64,000 bases of DNA from Aspidiotus rigidus (lineage: Eukaryota; Arthropoda; Insecta; Hemiptera; Diaspididae). The position numbers were made by a program, and so were the translations under genes. Under the pieces are notes generated by a model that saw nothing but the letters and a program-made list of their open reading frames with translations, was not told the DNA's origin and did no database searches. Below are positions 34,368-48,043 of the stretch, piece by piece; position 1 is the stretch's first letter; each line of letters begins with the position of its first letter. The DNA lies in assembly GCA_035079385.1 (NCBI GenBank), contig JAVHKY010000004.1:13361001-13425000 (forward strand), written 5' to 3'.

Positions 34368-36966
34368 CTAATCGTTTTTATCGACGCCGCTGAACTTTTG
34401 TATTTCATTCTGTAGAAAACGTTGCTCTCCTTTCAACCTCTCGAGGTCTGCATTAACTTGTTTCAGCGATTCCTCAACATTGTTACTATTATCACGAATC
34501 TAAAAATCGAATTATTTAACGTGTTCATTTTTCTCACTTAAGTTACGGACAATTTTAGCGTGAAGACGATACCTGATCTTCCAAGTCTTTAATTTCTCTG
34601 GCGTATTTCCCCGTCTCGTCGATCATGGTTAGAATATCAGATATATCTTTATGCAAGGTAATTATGAGTTTATGACTTTCTCGCGACATGTCGTCGGAAT
34701 TCTAAAAAAGTCAAACATAATTTGATTCAGTAATTCATTAAGAAATAAAGTTTCAAATTACTACCAATCAGGTATTTACGGAAACGATAGTTTGTTCTGT
34801 GACGGCAAAGGATCGTTCGATTTTGCCGGCCAACGTATTTATTTCTTTTTGAACTTGTTTCATGTCATTCAGAGTATTTTCAATCTGAGATTCTTGTTTC
34901 TTGATGTTCTTAATCATTTCCAGGATACGGGTGATAAACTCTGACCTAAGTGAAAAGTAGGGGAATTTGTGAATTTAGTCAACAAAAGCAGACTGTAACA
35001 AGGAATGAAAAAAAACTTACCTCTGAACACCATTGCCTACTTCAGTCTCTTTCAGTCTCTGCTCAACGGTATTTCTTCTTTGAATTTCTTCTGTTACATC
35101 GAGTAATTCTTTCCTCGCGTCGAAAATAGTTTGAATAAGCTCGTCCTTTTCATTCTAATTCAAGAAAAATAAAATAAAAATACCGACTCGCTCGTAGCCA
35201 AAAACGATTTTTTATACGAACCGATTTCTGGTTAACAATTTCCATCAAATCCGAGCGTTTTTTCATAAGCTCTTCTTTGTGTGAATTCCACTGATCTTTC
35301 AGCTTCTGAATCTTCGCTCTGCATTTCTCGTTAGCAGCTTCTAGTTTCGGAATATTATTTTCGTGATCCGGAAGAAGAGCGATTGATTGTTCAAGCGTAG
35401 TGGCGTGACTAATCTTTTCTTGCAATTTTTTCCTCGCTATTTCATTATTCTTAGAGACCTACGGAAAATATCACCTCAACTTAACTGTTCAACGTACATC
35501 ATAGTAACTTCGACAGGAGTTCTTCTGATTTATGATTTACTTCCCAACTAACCTCGTTTAATTTCATTTTTACCGTGGTAATTTGAGCTTGCATATCTTC
35601 TATCTCACTTTCAAGTTTAGCTATCGTTTCTTTCCCCTGAATCAGTTCCGTTGATATCGGCACGTCTTCGTTCTACAAAAACATATACTCAGTTATACCA
35701 ACGTAAAGGGATCATCATGTTGGACTTTGGAAATTGATCATTACCATCTTCACAGCTTGACCAGTAATATTACCACCAGTCTGAAATTCATTCGCTGAAG
35801 CGGTTGAAAGAGTGCTCTATTGACAATACACACCGATAAGCAACAAAGTACTAAATGGTTTGGTGTCAGCGATTCATGGCGAACTTACAGAATTTTGAGA
35901 GCCCGAATTTGAAGTAGTTTTCAGACCACCGATGTATCCACGAGACATACACGATTGCGATACCAAAGATGAAAATAAATCGCTGTCCGACCCATCAACA
36001 GATTTTAAACATTTTGACTTGAGTTTGACTGGATTCACCAATCCAGCAGCATTCAGAGTTATAAGCGAGGGCAGTAGACTATGTTTGGAAGATAGCTGTT
36101 CGTCGACGAACGGAAGATCTTTGACAACGAAATCTCTCCATTCTAAAATCGATTACACATCTTCTTACTGTGGACGACAACAAAAGAACATTGTAAGAAA
36201 TAAGTTTTACCGACCTATGGGCTTACAGTCGATTTTCTGGTTAGGAAGAAGAGTTCCGGTCTCCAAGTCCGAAGATAAAAATGGCGATTGACACGCACTG
36301 AGATCATGTTCGGGATTCGTTTTTGACGCGAAAATATTTTTCAGTTCTTCACATATCTTTTCCTTGACTGATAAACGTCTATCTGAAACGAAAAGAGAGA
36401 AATGTGAGTCCTTGAAAAGTACCCCAATTTAGGAAATTTGAAATAGACATGTACCAAGACTATCGGGGGATTTGTCGAATAAATTCTTCTTCGGTAAGTG
36501 TTCGACCAAGAAAATTAACACATTACGTATGTCGGTAACATTGTTATACATGAAAGTATGATATCCTATATCTCTCTTATACCCCAGCTCCTGAAATTCG
36601 AGAAAGCTACATCAGTAAATATGTTTCCTCGGCATGGGATATTCGAAGTGAAACCTACTTTACACGTTTCTGCAAATTGAGCGCAAATCTGATATCGACT
36701 CGACATCGTCGGAGGTAATGAAGCTGGAAAATTAGTTTCAGGACGAATAGTTCTCAGGCAGTGTATCACCATTTGTAGTAATTCTTCAAAAGAGTAAAGT
36801 TTGAGACTGAAAACATCTTCTTTCAAAGCACTGTAAAAAAAGAATAGAAAAGTGGTTCAACAAAAACTAAACTCACTGGAAATGGCAGCGAACGAAATCG
36901 AATTTCTGTTACTTACTATCCTATATCCCTGAGAGATGATAGAACAATTTTATCAACTTCGTCCAT
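34368..36966 (-). CDS. CCDC22: Coiled-coil domain-containing protein 22 (CCC/Commander complex)
   Basis: Exons in gene order are 36917-36966, 36659-36830, 36455-36590, 36215-36382, 35889-36142, 35745-35816, 35554-35672 (within one base), 35222-35458, 35021-35154, 34780-34945, 34573-34701 and 34368-34499. They encode about 540 residues. The N-terminal calponin-homology-like domain reads MDEVDKIVLSSLRDIGY... then ELGYKRDIGYHTFMYNN and IRNVLIFLVEHLPKK. The C-terminal coiled coils include IALLPDHENNIPKLE, QWNSHKEELMKKRSDLMEIV and RILEMIKNIKKQESQIE. They end with INTLAGKIERSFAVTEQTIV, very like vertebrate CCDC22. In animals CCDC22 pairs with CCDC93 and COMMD proteins on endosomes for cargo recycling and influences NF-kB and cullin regulation. 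The exon 4/5 junction is tentative: the obvious GTAAGC donor breaks the frame, and GTCGGT (36214) keeps it. Confidence 0.92.
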
Positions 36967-38206
36967 CGTTTTGAAATTTCAGGATACAAATTGGGGTTCA
37001 GTTGTATGGATGAAATTGAACTCCATTAAATGCGCTCGTGAACTGTATGAGGGAATGAAAAAAAAAAGGTCTGTAAAAAAGGAAAACGCAGGAAGAATAA
37101 AGAACAACAGGTTGTAAAACTATCCGCAATGAACGAGAACGACAGTGCCACAGAAAGCTTCAAGTAAAAAACTGATAAGAAAGAGTGAGCGGCAGGCCGG
37201 TGGTTAAAAGTTCTGATGTGGTGTTGACGTCAAAATTTTTCAAAACCCGTGAGTAAATAACTCTGAAACGGTCTAGAGAAAAGACTTTATTGTTGGACTG
37301 CAAAAGATTCAATTATCTAGATCGTTTCTTTGACGGGCTTAGTTTAGGTGCATTCTTAACGCTTCAAGCGGTGAGCCTTAGAGCCTTGAAATCTGAAACC
37401 ACTGGAACTAAACAGTCGAATTGATATCTTAGTTCTAAGAATCGTGATTCACGACGTGTTTCTGTGAGTTTTCCCTAATTTCCCTATGACCGTGGTTGTC
37501 TGTTTCAGTGAGCTACTTGTCCATCTTCTTTTTTATTTGAAAAAAAGATAATGTAAGTTAATAAGTTATCGTACTGCACCAAAGAACGTTTTATAATTTA
37601 GAATTTAAATGAACTAAACTTACATCTTGTATTGTTTGTATTTCTTTCGTTTCAATCTATATCTTATCGTTATTGTGATTAAATATTGTCCTTCGTGAGT
37701 GTCGATTCAAAGTCCAAATAACTCGTGCGTTATTACAGTCAGTTTCTCGTTGTTTTTCACCATAAACTATTTTCCATTTCGACGAATCGCATCGAGCAGC
37801 TTTCTTTCTGTCATTGATCTAATTCAGTTCTTTCCTTGTTCAGTTTCGGTTTAATTATAGGTCTCCGCTTATTGTGATAAGAAGACTTATCTGATATTTC
37901 GCATGTTTATTCGATAAATATTTTTCACCCCTCGTTAAAGAAGATCGTCTTGATGTATGAATTGATTATCTCAACGCAGCGAATACCAGTCGATGTGGTC
38001 AAGATGCTCCGACGAATCAGCTAGTATACGTTTATATCGGATACTACGCACTTCTTGGGTTTCTATCGTCGATTATATCACCGTTCTGTTACCTGTTCGG
38101 TCGGAAAAGTTTTGAAAGTAACAAATAATTGAACTAATTATCCAATTTCCCTAGAATCTGTGCTGTATGTAATAAGTATTATTTTGTTGAAGGTTCTATC
38201 GATATC
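36967..38206. promoter_or_regulatory. Divergent promoter region of CCDC22 and sina
   Basis: The 1.24 kb between the two start codons must hold both promoters and the sina 5' UTR. No core-promoter motif could be assigned. Short upstream introns in sina are possible. Confidence 0.5.
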
Positions 38207-39361
38207 ATGAGTAACAATTGCAATATAACCAGCGCTGCTGCTAGTATTTTGCCGAACAACAGCAGTAGTAATTGCAACAGTAATGGTGGCAATAACCAAG
38301 TGAACAATCTCCCTGCAGCTAAACGTCGAGGTGTAAATGCTGTTGTACCACCAAATTGTACGACTCAGACTCCTATTACCGCGGATTTAGCATCACTTTT
38401 TGAATGTCCCGTGTGTTTTGACTACGTTTTACCACCGATTCTACAATGTCAGAGTGGTCATCTAGTATGTAGTAATTGCCGACCAAAACTCACCGGCTGC
38501 CCTACTTGTCGAGGCCCTCTGGGTTAGTAAAAGATGGATTCACTCATACTAGGTTTTATAACGAACCGATTTAGAACGACTCTCTTAATTTTATAGGCAA
38601 CATCAGGAATTTAGCGATGGAAAAAGTTGCTAGTACCATTATGTTTCCTTGTAAATATTCTTCCTCTGGTTGCAATCTGTCATTGTTGCATACCGAAAAA
38701 GTAGAACATGAAGAGCTGTGTGAATGGCGCCCCTACACATGTCCGTGTCCTGGTGCGTCTTGTAAATGGCAGGGTAGTCTCGAACAAGTGATGGCTCATT
38801 TAATGATGTCGCATAAATCTATTACCACTCTCCAAGGTACCTTCATTTATTCGAGTATTTTATTATTTTGAAATTTTATACTGATGAATAACTAATATTA
38901 CATGATGACTTGTAGGAGAGGATATTGTGTTCCTGGCCACTGATATCAATTTACCTGGTGCTGTTGATTGGGTTATGATGCAGTCGTGTTTTGGCTATAA
39001 TTTTATGCTTGTCCTAGAGAAACAAGAAAAATTTGAAGGACATCAACAATTTTTCGCGATAGTCCAGTTAATTGGTTCGAGAAAACAAGCTGAAAATTTC
39101 GCTTACAGGTGACGAGAGATACATTGAAAGCTGTATTCTTGTTGAACGTGGAGCATGATCACTCTTATTGCTATTGTTCGCAGATTGGAACTGAACGGAC
39201 CACGCAGAAGATTAACGTGGGAAGCAACACCTCGTAGCATTCACGAAGGAGTTGCCACAGCTATCATGAATTCCGACTGTCTCGTCTTCGATATAAGTAT
39301 GGCCCAGTTATTTTCGGATAACGGGAATCTTGGTATAAATGTCACCATTTCAATGGTATAA
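38207..39361 (+). CDS. sina: Seven in absentia (SIAH-type) RING E3 ubiquitin ligase
   Basis: Four exons (38207-38522, 38597-38836, 38916-39108, 39184-39361) join to 308 residues, the usual length of the family. An Asn/Ser-rich head is followed by the RING finger (Cys67 to Cys101: ECPVC...[11 protein letters not shown]...CPTC). Next come the two SIAH zinc fingers ([35 protein letters not shown]) and the substrate-binding domain ([49 protein letters not shown]). The match to Drosophila Sina is close along the whole length. Sina/SIAH proteins transfer ubiquitin to targets presented by adaptors; in the fly eye, Phyllopod brings Tramtrack for R7 cell fate. The gene is divergent from CCDC22. No damage was seen. 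Confidence 0.97.
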
Positions 39362-42300
39362 AAGACATGAAATTCGTTTTTTTCATAATCGTCGTCAACT
39401 AGTTCACTTATTCGTACCTCGTAATGTGTACAGTTTTGTCCTCTATCGTTTATTGAATTTCTAAAATTTACGACTGCTCGTGATGGGTTGGTAGATCACT
39501 GGATATTCCGGAAGTATTGTGTTATATTATTATAAGCTCGGGTGTATAGCGAGTGTATATCAGCGGTTTCGAAAATGTTTACGCCACTCTGGTCTGTCTA
39601 CATTATTTTGTGAAAGAAAAATTCCTTCAATTCTTATCTATCGTATCTACGATCTAGTAAAGATACCGAAGGTTGAATTCAATTGGAAAAATATTACTCA
39701 TGCATCGTGCTTTACATAATAATCAAAAGCTATAATGATTCTTGAGTCAGTCCGTTCATACTAAACAAAGAAAGGCAGATTTTAATATTATAATTTAAAA
39801 TTGGAATTATTTTTTCAATTGGGTCGTAGAATCGCGTACAATGTAAAATTACCAAAATGAGAGAAGGGAAAGTGAGCACATTTTTTTTTTTTTTTGAAGA
39901 AAGAATTATTTGTGAAATGAATTTTTCGAAGTTATTCGGTTGATTAACTCTCATGGAAGTAGTCGTGCATTTGGATATCAATTAGATTGGACGCTTTCTC
40001 TTGGTGTGCTTTACCCTTTGACGAGTTAACAAAACGAGATTTCATCCGCACTGTTGTCTTCATCTTACAGCATTGTCTGATTTTTGATATTCCTTTTTCT
40101 GTCCTTCGTGAATATTTGGTTGCTTGACGGGTGTTTACTAGCTCCAAAAACTGTAAAAATAAAAACAATTAATAGCTTCACATTCCTATTATCTTATTAT
40201 AGTGTATGAGAGTTTCTTTCTTTCGAATTTCGTTCGATATTATAAAGTAGAAACTCCTCTAAATAAAGAATTTCGAATAATGAAACTTTCCAAATTAGAC
40301 AAAGTTTAATCTACGGAAAGTGAATAACACGGAAATTCGGGTTGTAAGTATTTTTTTTTACTAAAAATATAAGGTATATAATTGTTTTTTAATTTTCAAA
40401 GAAGTAAAAACCAAAATTATGTATCATAATTATTCTTCTACTGGTTGGTTTAAAAGACTCGTGGTTTGAACTTAATTTTTCAGCAGTTGTTGGAGTAGGT
40501 ATTTAGAACTGTAGTTGATTGGTATCACGATGCTGAGCTAAAAATTATGTGATTGCAGTTTCTTGGGAAGTTTTGAAAATTGTGCGCGGGCTTCTTGTTG
40601 TTAATTTCGTCAACCATCAACTAGTCTTTCAATGTTGGAGCACTTGTCTTAATTTTTGTGAGAAAAACAGCTAGCTGTACGTTAGATTTACAAAATCAAG
40701 AGCGAGTCTACTTGCAATGGAACGTCTACCTTAATTCTTACGTTTTCAAAACTTTTGAAGAATTTTAAAAACGTTTCTGTCATTTTCAGCTGTATCTTCT
40801 TATCATGGTCATCGTTATCAGAAATTCGATTTAGTGAACGGTGTGAATTCCATAGTGGGTAAAATTTATTTTTGAGAATGTGAAAATAAGTTCAATTTGA
40901 TTAAAATGCGTCCTAGTCGAGACGAAGTCGAAAAATTTCTGACCGTCGTAAATTTGCTCTCCTATTCCTGTACTATTCTGGAGTGATTAACTCTCATCCA
41001 CTGTTTAATAACTACCCAAAGGTAGTCTGCTTGAATTCAGGATTTCGAAGTCGGTTTTGGAAAATGATCGTGTTTTATATATCGTAATTTTATTTGCACG
41101 AATTATAACAATAATGTTTCCGTTTTAATTTCAACGGTTCAATTTTCTCTTTACAAGAAAACTGATTTCGTCGTATAGTTCTACTTATCAATATTGTACT
41201 GTGCGTGCACATTAGAGTATATTATTCGTATGAAGAATTCAAAATATCATAGTTTTTCATATCATATCAAATTTGGTCCGCTATAAGTTCACGCTCTCGC
41301 CGTTGAAAATCATGCCTGCTGGAATTTACTACAACTTTTTTCACACCTATCATTCTTACACGCCCTGGTGCGTAGATCGCTGAAAATCAATCTCAAGTTG
41401 AATCTTTGTTGTCTCTAAGTAAGCTCTCATCTTATAATCGTAATCTAACATCGTATTTTGAAGTTAATTGCTTGTGACTTTTGTTCAAATCTTTTTTTCT
41501 TCTCTTATTATCATATTTTTATTTAATTTTCCCTTTCTTGCACCACTACTACGAGTGTAAATTATATGAATTGAAGTCAACTGACTACGAATTTTACTCG
41601 CCTTCGAAATGCGTGAAATCGGTGATGAGAATCCCGTGTAAACGAGCTTTCCATGAAAGGTTCAGTCTGATTCGTATTCGCCTTCGTTAATAATTGTATA
41701 ATTATATAAATGTATTCGTTATGTGCATTATAAACGAAGAAAGAATATTCATACGAAGAGCTGTATCGAATATTTTAGGTTAAGATGAAAATGGATAGAT
41801 GGAACGAGCGAAATTTAAATTCACCAATTAAAAAATAAATGTAATTTTTAACCAAAGAAAATATTAGCGTATGGCGTACAAATTTTTAATTTTTATTTGT
41901 TTACTACCATAAATTCATTACGTTTCACGAATATCGTGAGAGTTGCGCGAAAAATCAATACCTATACCCGATATGTTGAAAACGTTAATTTTAGGCGCGC
42001 CCTCCGGTTTGGCGTGAATTTTTGTACTGTACAAATGTGATGTTAGAACTAAACAATTATTTATTTTTGTATAAGTAAATTAGGTGTATTAAAATGAAGT
42101 TGTGTTGTGTGTGTCGTTCACATTTTAGTCGATAAGAATACAAAATACCCTTACCATTACAAAAGTTCGGATAAAGATTTTCATTGACTCTCTTTATTTT
42201 ATTTTTCTTGTTCGGATGTTTTTTTTTTTTTTTTCTTCGAGAAAAATTACTTTGTAAGTTGTATAAGCAGGTTCACTGTGCTGTAATTTTATTTAAGAAA

Positions 42301-43580
42301 TGTACGCTGGGATTCATGTTACAAATCACGATAATGCACCGAGTTACGATCGACGGATCACCTCGAAGATGTACAGTGCATGGACTTTGTTGTACTTTTT
42401 CTTTATTTTTTTTTTCTCAATTTATTTTTTGTTCTTTTATCTAGCCTGACGTTGAAGAAGAAGAAGAAAAAAAAAAATGCAGAATTTGAGGCGCTCATCC
42501 TATAACGTGGCTAGATAAAGAATTTCGTACCTTGTATTTTATATCACCAACCAATATACAGTAGTTTTTATTTTGTTAATCCATCTTTTCTTATTCCTAT
42601 TTTGGGGTAGTCGGAAAAAGTTCTTTGAACCGTGTAGAAAACCCGCATTGTTTTCACATTTTCGATTTGGTGATCTGAAATGAGAAAACCAGACTGTCCT
42701 TCAATCGCAAGGAAAATACGTGTGATTACTCGAAATATTTTCTCGAGTTGCTGAATTAAGATGGGCAAAAATGAATTCTATTTTCGTCGATTAAGTAATT
42801 ATATGTATTTCAACAGACGTTTATGACGTCAGATTTGATCAGAAAAACTTTTCTTTTTTAAATTAATTTACTGTAATGACCCTTTGAGTTATTGGTTTTG
42901 AAGTGGGCAAACTGAGATATTAGGGATAAATATGGGTGAATCGGAGGTAATTCATCGTGCTAATGATTTTATTTTTGTAATTATTCAAGATTGGGAGTCT
43001 GTGATGCGGAATGCTGAAGGCAGAAGCTAGAGCGGACAAGTTGAACGGATAGGTCGTTAACATTGCAGTGCAGTCTATAGGCGTTAAGGAGGTGAAAGGC
43101 GTAAAAAAAGGAAAGAGTGAATAAAACGGGTCTCTGGTATGGTCTATCCTAAAATGGACAAGATGACTTCTCAACGGGAAGGACGGTTCGAAGAAGACCA
43201 AAAAATTGAAGATTTTCATGCGTAATTCGTGGACAGTTCTATATTACGCCTACATTAGACTATTCATACAACCTATTAGACACGCCATTCAGCTAGTCAG
43301 CCTAAGAAACAGTATGCTGGGCTATACGAGACCAGAAAATTCTCAAGGAATCCTCTATCGTGTACTTGTCCCATATCCATACTCCATTCGAAAACCTCCA
43401 GTTTTGCCCCTTTACTTCCATTGGTAATGGTTGCGAGCCTCAAACGACCTGGAGAAACCGTATAATTCGAGTTGTTAGAGACAGTTGCGCTCTGACAATT
43501 GTGTCTTAAAACAGTTTGAGGCAATTGTGTCCTCTCTTCTGATATCGTCCCTTTTCTCAGGTTTTGAGAGGTCAAGCGCG
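39362..43580. other. sina 3' region and AT-rich intergenic sequence
   Basis: The first part is probably the sina 3' UTR. The rest is AT-rich, with poly(T) and poly(A) runs (39886-39896, 42222-42236, 42457-42478) and no coding frame or repeat that I recognise. Confidence 0.4.
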
Positions 43581-44799
43581 TCATCGAGGCCCTAGACCGT
43601 TACTCTCGGCAATCTGCGAGACAATAATGTGCTTTTTGATGATAACTTGGTTGCAACAGATTGTGTAGAGATATGACGTCATTGACATGGATGACGATTC
43701 AGATTTAGCTTCAAATGATCTCAGAAATCGCGTCTTTATTGGGCAATTTGAGATAATTGTGTCCTCTTTGTTGACGTGGCTGCTGCGGATTGTGTAAGGC
43801 TATCTTGGGGTTTTTGATGTGGATGACGCTTGAGCCCGCGACAACCTTAGTAATCGCATATTTGAGCAGTTCCAGGTAAAATTTTTGGCAGACTGGTATA
43901 ACTGGCAGCCCACCGTCTATATAAACGGGCAAGGGGGCAGAAACACATAGCAGAAAAGGAAAAGTTCATGAGATGAAAATAAATCATGTTATCTGTAGAA
44001 GGGAGCCAAGCGACAAGACAACAATATTTAGAATAAGGTTTATCGCACAACTACAAGAGACCCCTTCCTCTCAACTCCTGACTTGTCTCTTGGCCCGCTC
44101 TTACAGAACTCAGTTCATATTATAATCACTGAGTGTGGGTCTGTGGCCCGTTATGCCCGCTGACCGTTGAAAAATATTTCGGTCAAAAGCCATATTTGGG
44201 ACAGTTGCGTCATTCATGTGGGTCTTAAGCTTCAAATGGTCTAGGCGATTGCATCTTTGAGCTATTAGAGGCAATCACGCTCAATTTAATGATGACACGG
44301 TTGCCACAGATTGTGTAAGGTATGGCCAACGTTTAAGCCTGAGACAATCTTAGCAATTGTATGTGTAAGCAGTCCAAGGTAATTGCATCCGCCATGATCA
44401 TGACTATATGCCACCTGTGATTGTGTGGGATGTAGTATCATTGATGTGGATTACCTTTGAGCCTCGATTAAGACATCTGAGAACTCGCCTCTTTGAGGCA
44501 ATAGCATCCTCTCTCTTGATGACATTGCAGCATTCTGTGAGAAATTGATTAGCAGTTGGCGCACAGGATATGTACTATAGCAATAACAGCGCCAATGCAA
44601 ATGAAAACGCAGACAGTACCTCTTGCTATAAAAAGCTAAGGGTATGGATATTGAGTTTGTTTCCAATGGTCTAGGCAGTTTTGTCTTCAAGCTATTTGAC
44701 GCAACCACATCCACGATAACACTGTTGCCATACATTGTGTGAAGATATGGTATCATTAACATGGATGACAATATTCAGCTTCAAACAATCTGGGAAATA

Positions 44800-45369
44800 G
44801 ACCTTTTTCGTAGTGACGTCACAGAACACTGCTGACTTGCTGGTGCTGCAGTTCCCCTTTCCTCTGGCTCCAATCCGAGTGAACAAGAAAAATACGAGCG
44901 GATTTTATATGTGAATTCCCAAAGCGATCAATAGTTGAAAAATTGAAAATTTTCAAAGATCTTGGCAATTAGATTCATCAAGCAGGCGCGGATCCACTGG
45001 TGGGGGAATTCCACCCCCCCCAAAAAAAAAACAAAAAACAAAAAACAAAGAACAACAAAACATTTGTAGTACCGAAGAAAATGTAAAAAAAAAAAAAAAG
45101 TACCACTTTAGACCTTTTTTGGTGTATTTCTCCTCTGAAAGTGATCGTCTGGATCCGCGCCTGATCAAGTAGAGGCTTTTATCGATCTTTTGAGCCATAC
45201 ATTTCCGTTATTGCCCTACCTCTTAGAAGTAACAATGCTTGGAAAACCACTAAACGTAATCACTGTGTTAATTAAAATAATGGAGAAAAAGTTGTTTACA
45301 TTTTTGTTGTTCACTCAGACCGCAAATTCAGCTGTAAGGCATGACTTGTGACATCATAGGAAAAAGGTC
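44800..45369. mobile_element. Mariner-like MITE (TA target) in the satellite
   Basis: The inverted ends GACCTTTTTCGTAGTGACGT and ACATCATAGGAAAAAGGTC are flanked by TA on each side (44798-44799 and 45370-45371). Joining the flanks restores the satellite motif CTTCAAACAATCTGGGAAA-TTGCATCC. A smaller MITE (44983-45163) is nested inside it. Confidence 0.7.
44983..45163. mobile_element. Nested hAT-like MITE (181 bp)
   Basis: The ends are CAGGCGCGGATCCACTGG and CTGGATCCGCGCCTG, directly flanked by ATCAAG on both sides (44977-44982 and 45164-45169). CAGG-GCGGATCC termini are common in hAT MITEs, but those duplicate 8 bp rather than 6, so the class is tentative. The interior is poly(A) and poly(T)-like. 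Confidence 0.7.
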
Positions 45370-45445
45370 TATTGCATCCTTTGGGTCATATGAAGCAATT
45401 GTGTCCTCATTGGTAATATGGTTGTTGTAGATTGTATAAAGCGGC

Positions 45446-46130
45446 TTTTTGTACCCTATCTGATTTTTAGTTTCAACCGATTATAACTTCTTTTGTATTG
45501 CACCAATTTTACTAAAATGGGGCTTAAAATATAGAAAATGTTTGATCTTCAAATTTTATTTGTTTTATTGTTTCCCATTTTATTTGCGTATGAATCAAAA
45601 TACTCGAATTTTTTGTTTTTTCCCAGATGCATCCATGCGAATCTGTATCAGCTACTGATTTTGAAATACAATGTTGCGACATTCCTACCTTCCGGCCTTA
45701 TAAAGAGTATCTGTAAGCCGTGGCACGGCCTACTTTAGTAGGAAATTGCAGCAGTGCAGTGGATTCGTTTGCGATAGACGTGGATAGACGTTTCAGTATT
45801 TGGACGGTGTGGTGAGGTTGGAGGAGGTTGTACCGCACTTTTTCCCCTATCTGATATTTAATTTGCAACTGATGATAACTCCTTGTATATCGCACCAATT
45901 GTACTGAAATTAGGCTCAAAAAATTGGAAATCGTTTGCTCTTTAAATTATCTTCTATTCATTTTCTGTGAAAACACTTTCCTATTGGCGTGAGAATCAAA
46001 ATAATCAAATTTTGTTGTTTTTCCTTACAAGCGCCCATGTAAATCTGTATATCCACTGATTTTGAAGTGCAAAGTTGTGACATCGCTACATTCCGGCCTT
46101 ATATAAAGACGGCCGTGCCCATGGCCTATT
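45446..46130 (+). repeat. Two-copy ~300-bp direct duplication
   Basis: Bases 45446-45720 and 45845-46120 share blocks in the same order: CCTATCTGAT, GCACCAATT-TACT, TGAATCAAAATA/GAGAATCAAAATA, CTGTAT, CTACTGATTTTGAA and TTCCGGCCTTATA. The copies are about 400 bp apart and well diverged. The nature of the unit is unknown. Confidence 0.6.
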
Positions 46131-46788
46131 GCTTTATGGATAAGGAGGGCAGTAGTCAGTTGGCCAGCCCTTGGCCTGTATAACACTGTTCAACACTGCT
46201 GATTCAATATTAGACCGTGTACAACACTATGCAGGTCCACTCTTGAACCATGTAGGGCAGGGCCACTGACAATTTGGACCGGGCATATTGTAGATTCGCT
46301 AGCGTAGCCTGTGTAAAATACATAGAAAGTACTGATAAGCGAACTGTGATCGTGACTTGAAACGAAAGGTGATTTTTTAGTTTTTCTTCAATTTCTCCAA
46401 AAATAATGAATTTAGGCGTGTACTTGTAAGGAACAAAGTTTCAGATGAAAATATTTTCGAGAGATTTTAAAAAATTCAAAAATTTTGCGCGAGCTAGCGC
46501 TGCCCGGTCCGAATATACTCCCAATAATTGTATATTTGAGCACTTTGAGGTAATTCATGGTGCTGCTACCTGTGATTGTATGAGATATATCATTGATATG
46601 CACGATGTATGGTTCTCAAAATATTTGGGGAATGGCGTCTCTGAGTCAATTGCATCCTTAATTTTGATTATATTGCTATCTATATAAGCTTCAAGCGTTC
46701 TATATGGCGATCATATTCTTCTTGATCACAACGTGGTTGCCATAGCTTCATTGATACGCATAATAATGAACTGTGTTATTGTGACGTC

Positions 46789-47096
46789 ATTTGTTTGGCA
46801 AGAGTGTACTCATTCTGCAGGAAATTTATCCAATCGCAAATTTGCTCCCCATAAGAAAACATGGGAAGCAAATCGATCATATGGTATTAATCAAAAATGA
46901 GAAAGAATTGAGGGAAAAAAAAGTTCATTTTCAGAAGTCGATTACTCACACACTATAAATATAAACTTTTTTCCGCAAAATCCGTTTTAATTTTTGATTA
47001 ATTTCATACTGATCTTTGTTCCCTGTCTATTTCTTATGGGAGCAAATTTCTCGTTGGATAAATTTCTTGCAGAATGAGTACTCTTGCCAAACAAAT
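46789..47096. mobile_element. MITE with ~65-bp terminal inverted repeats
   Basis: ATTTGTTTGGCAAGAGTGTA, continuing through ATTCTGCAGGAAATTTATCC, recurs as the reverse complement ending at 47096 (GAGTACTCTTGCCAAACAAAT). About 65 bp pair, with CTCCCCATAAGAAA and TTTCTTATGGGAG at the inner ends. No target duplication could be fixed. Confidence 0.75.
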
Positions 47097-47270
47097 CGAT
47101 ATCAGTCGATATTTTTGTTATCACAAATAACACAGTCAATTCAGCTTCAAACAACTTGGACAATATTCTGTCTTTGGGTGATATGAGGCAATTGTACCTA
47201 TCTTTTTGACAACACGGCTGCAACAAATTGAGATTCTATTCATTACTTCCCGACACATCTTAATTAAAAT

Positions 47271-47943
47271 CAGGGCTTGCATAATAACAGTTATTTTTCG
47301 GTTAACCGTTATAACCGAAATGAAAATATCAATTTTGACCGATTGACCGTTAACCGTTATAATTCACAAGCGATCTTAACCGATTGACCGTTAACCGTTA
47401 CCTATTTTTTCTGTTATAGCTGTTATTTGACCAAAATAAATTTGAAGCGACAGAAAAAAATTGGTAAAAAAAAAAGAAAAAATTTTTTCCAGTTGATTCT
47501 TTGGAGTTTGGACCTAAGAAATGTACAGGGAGGAAATCGCGTTTTGAGATTCCTCAAAGACTATTAAAGATAGAAACTTGATATTGAACAATGAAAATGT
47601 CGAGGTGGATACTTTTCATTTAAAAAAAAAACAGTAAGAGAATCGGTGCAGTAGAAGTCGAGATTGAACTGTCAAAAGACCTGTGTTTTTCTATGAAAAT
47701 ATGTCCCATAAGAAATATGTAGGGAGGGAATCGCGTTTCGAGATTTCCCAAAGACTATTGAAGATAGAAACTTGATATTTAACACTGCAAATGTCGAGGT
47801 GAATACCTTTTCATGAAAAGAAAAATCAGTCAGAGAATCGCTTCAGTAGAAGTCGAAATCGAACAGTCAAAAGATTTTGGAGTTGATTTTAAATCAGTTT
47901 TAAATAATATATAGATAGGTACACTCGGATTTCGCAAGCCCTG
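47271..47943. mobile_element. hAT-type MITE (673 bp)
   Basis: The termini are CAGGGCTTGC and GCAAGCCCTG with an exact 8-bp target duplication, ATTAAAAT, at 47263-47270 and 47944-47951. Both are diagnostic of hAT elements. Inside are repeats of CGGTTAACCGTTATAACCG and two diverged ~180-bp internal copies (about 47500-47690 and 47695-47880). No transposase frame is present. Confidence 0.92.
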
Positions 47944-48043
47944 ATTAAAATAAAAACAAGAAGAGAACTTTTGTATGATTGATATAGAGGACGCTCAAGC
48001 ACAATACAATCTTATAGCAATTGCGTATTCAAACGGTTCAAGG

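Noticed and set aside
43206..43427. Short plus-strand frame and overlapping minus-strand frame
   Set aside because: No motif, poor context, and located at the edge of the satellite-like region.
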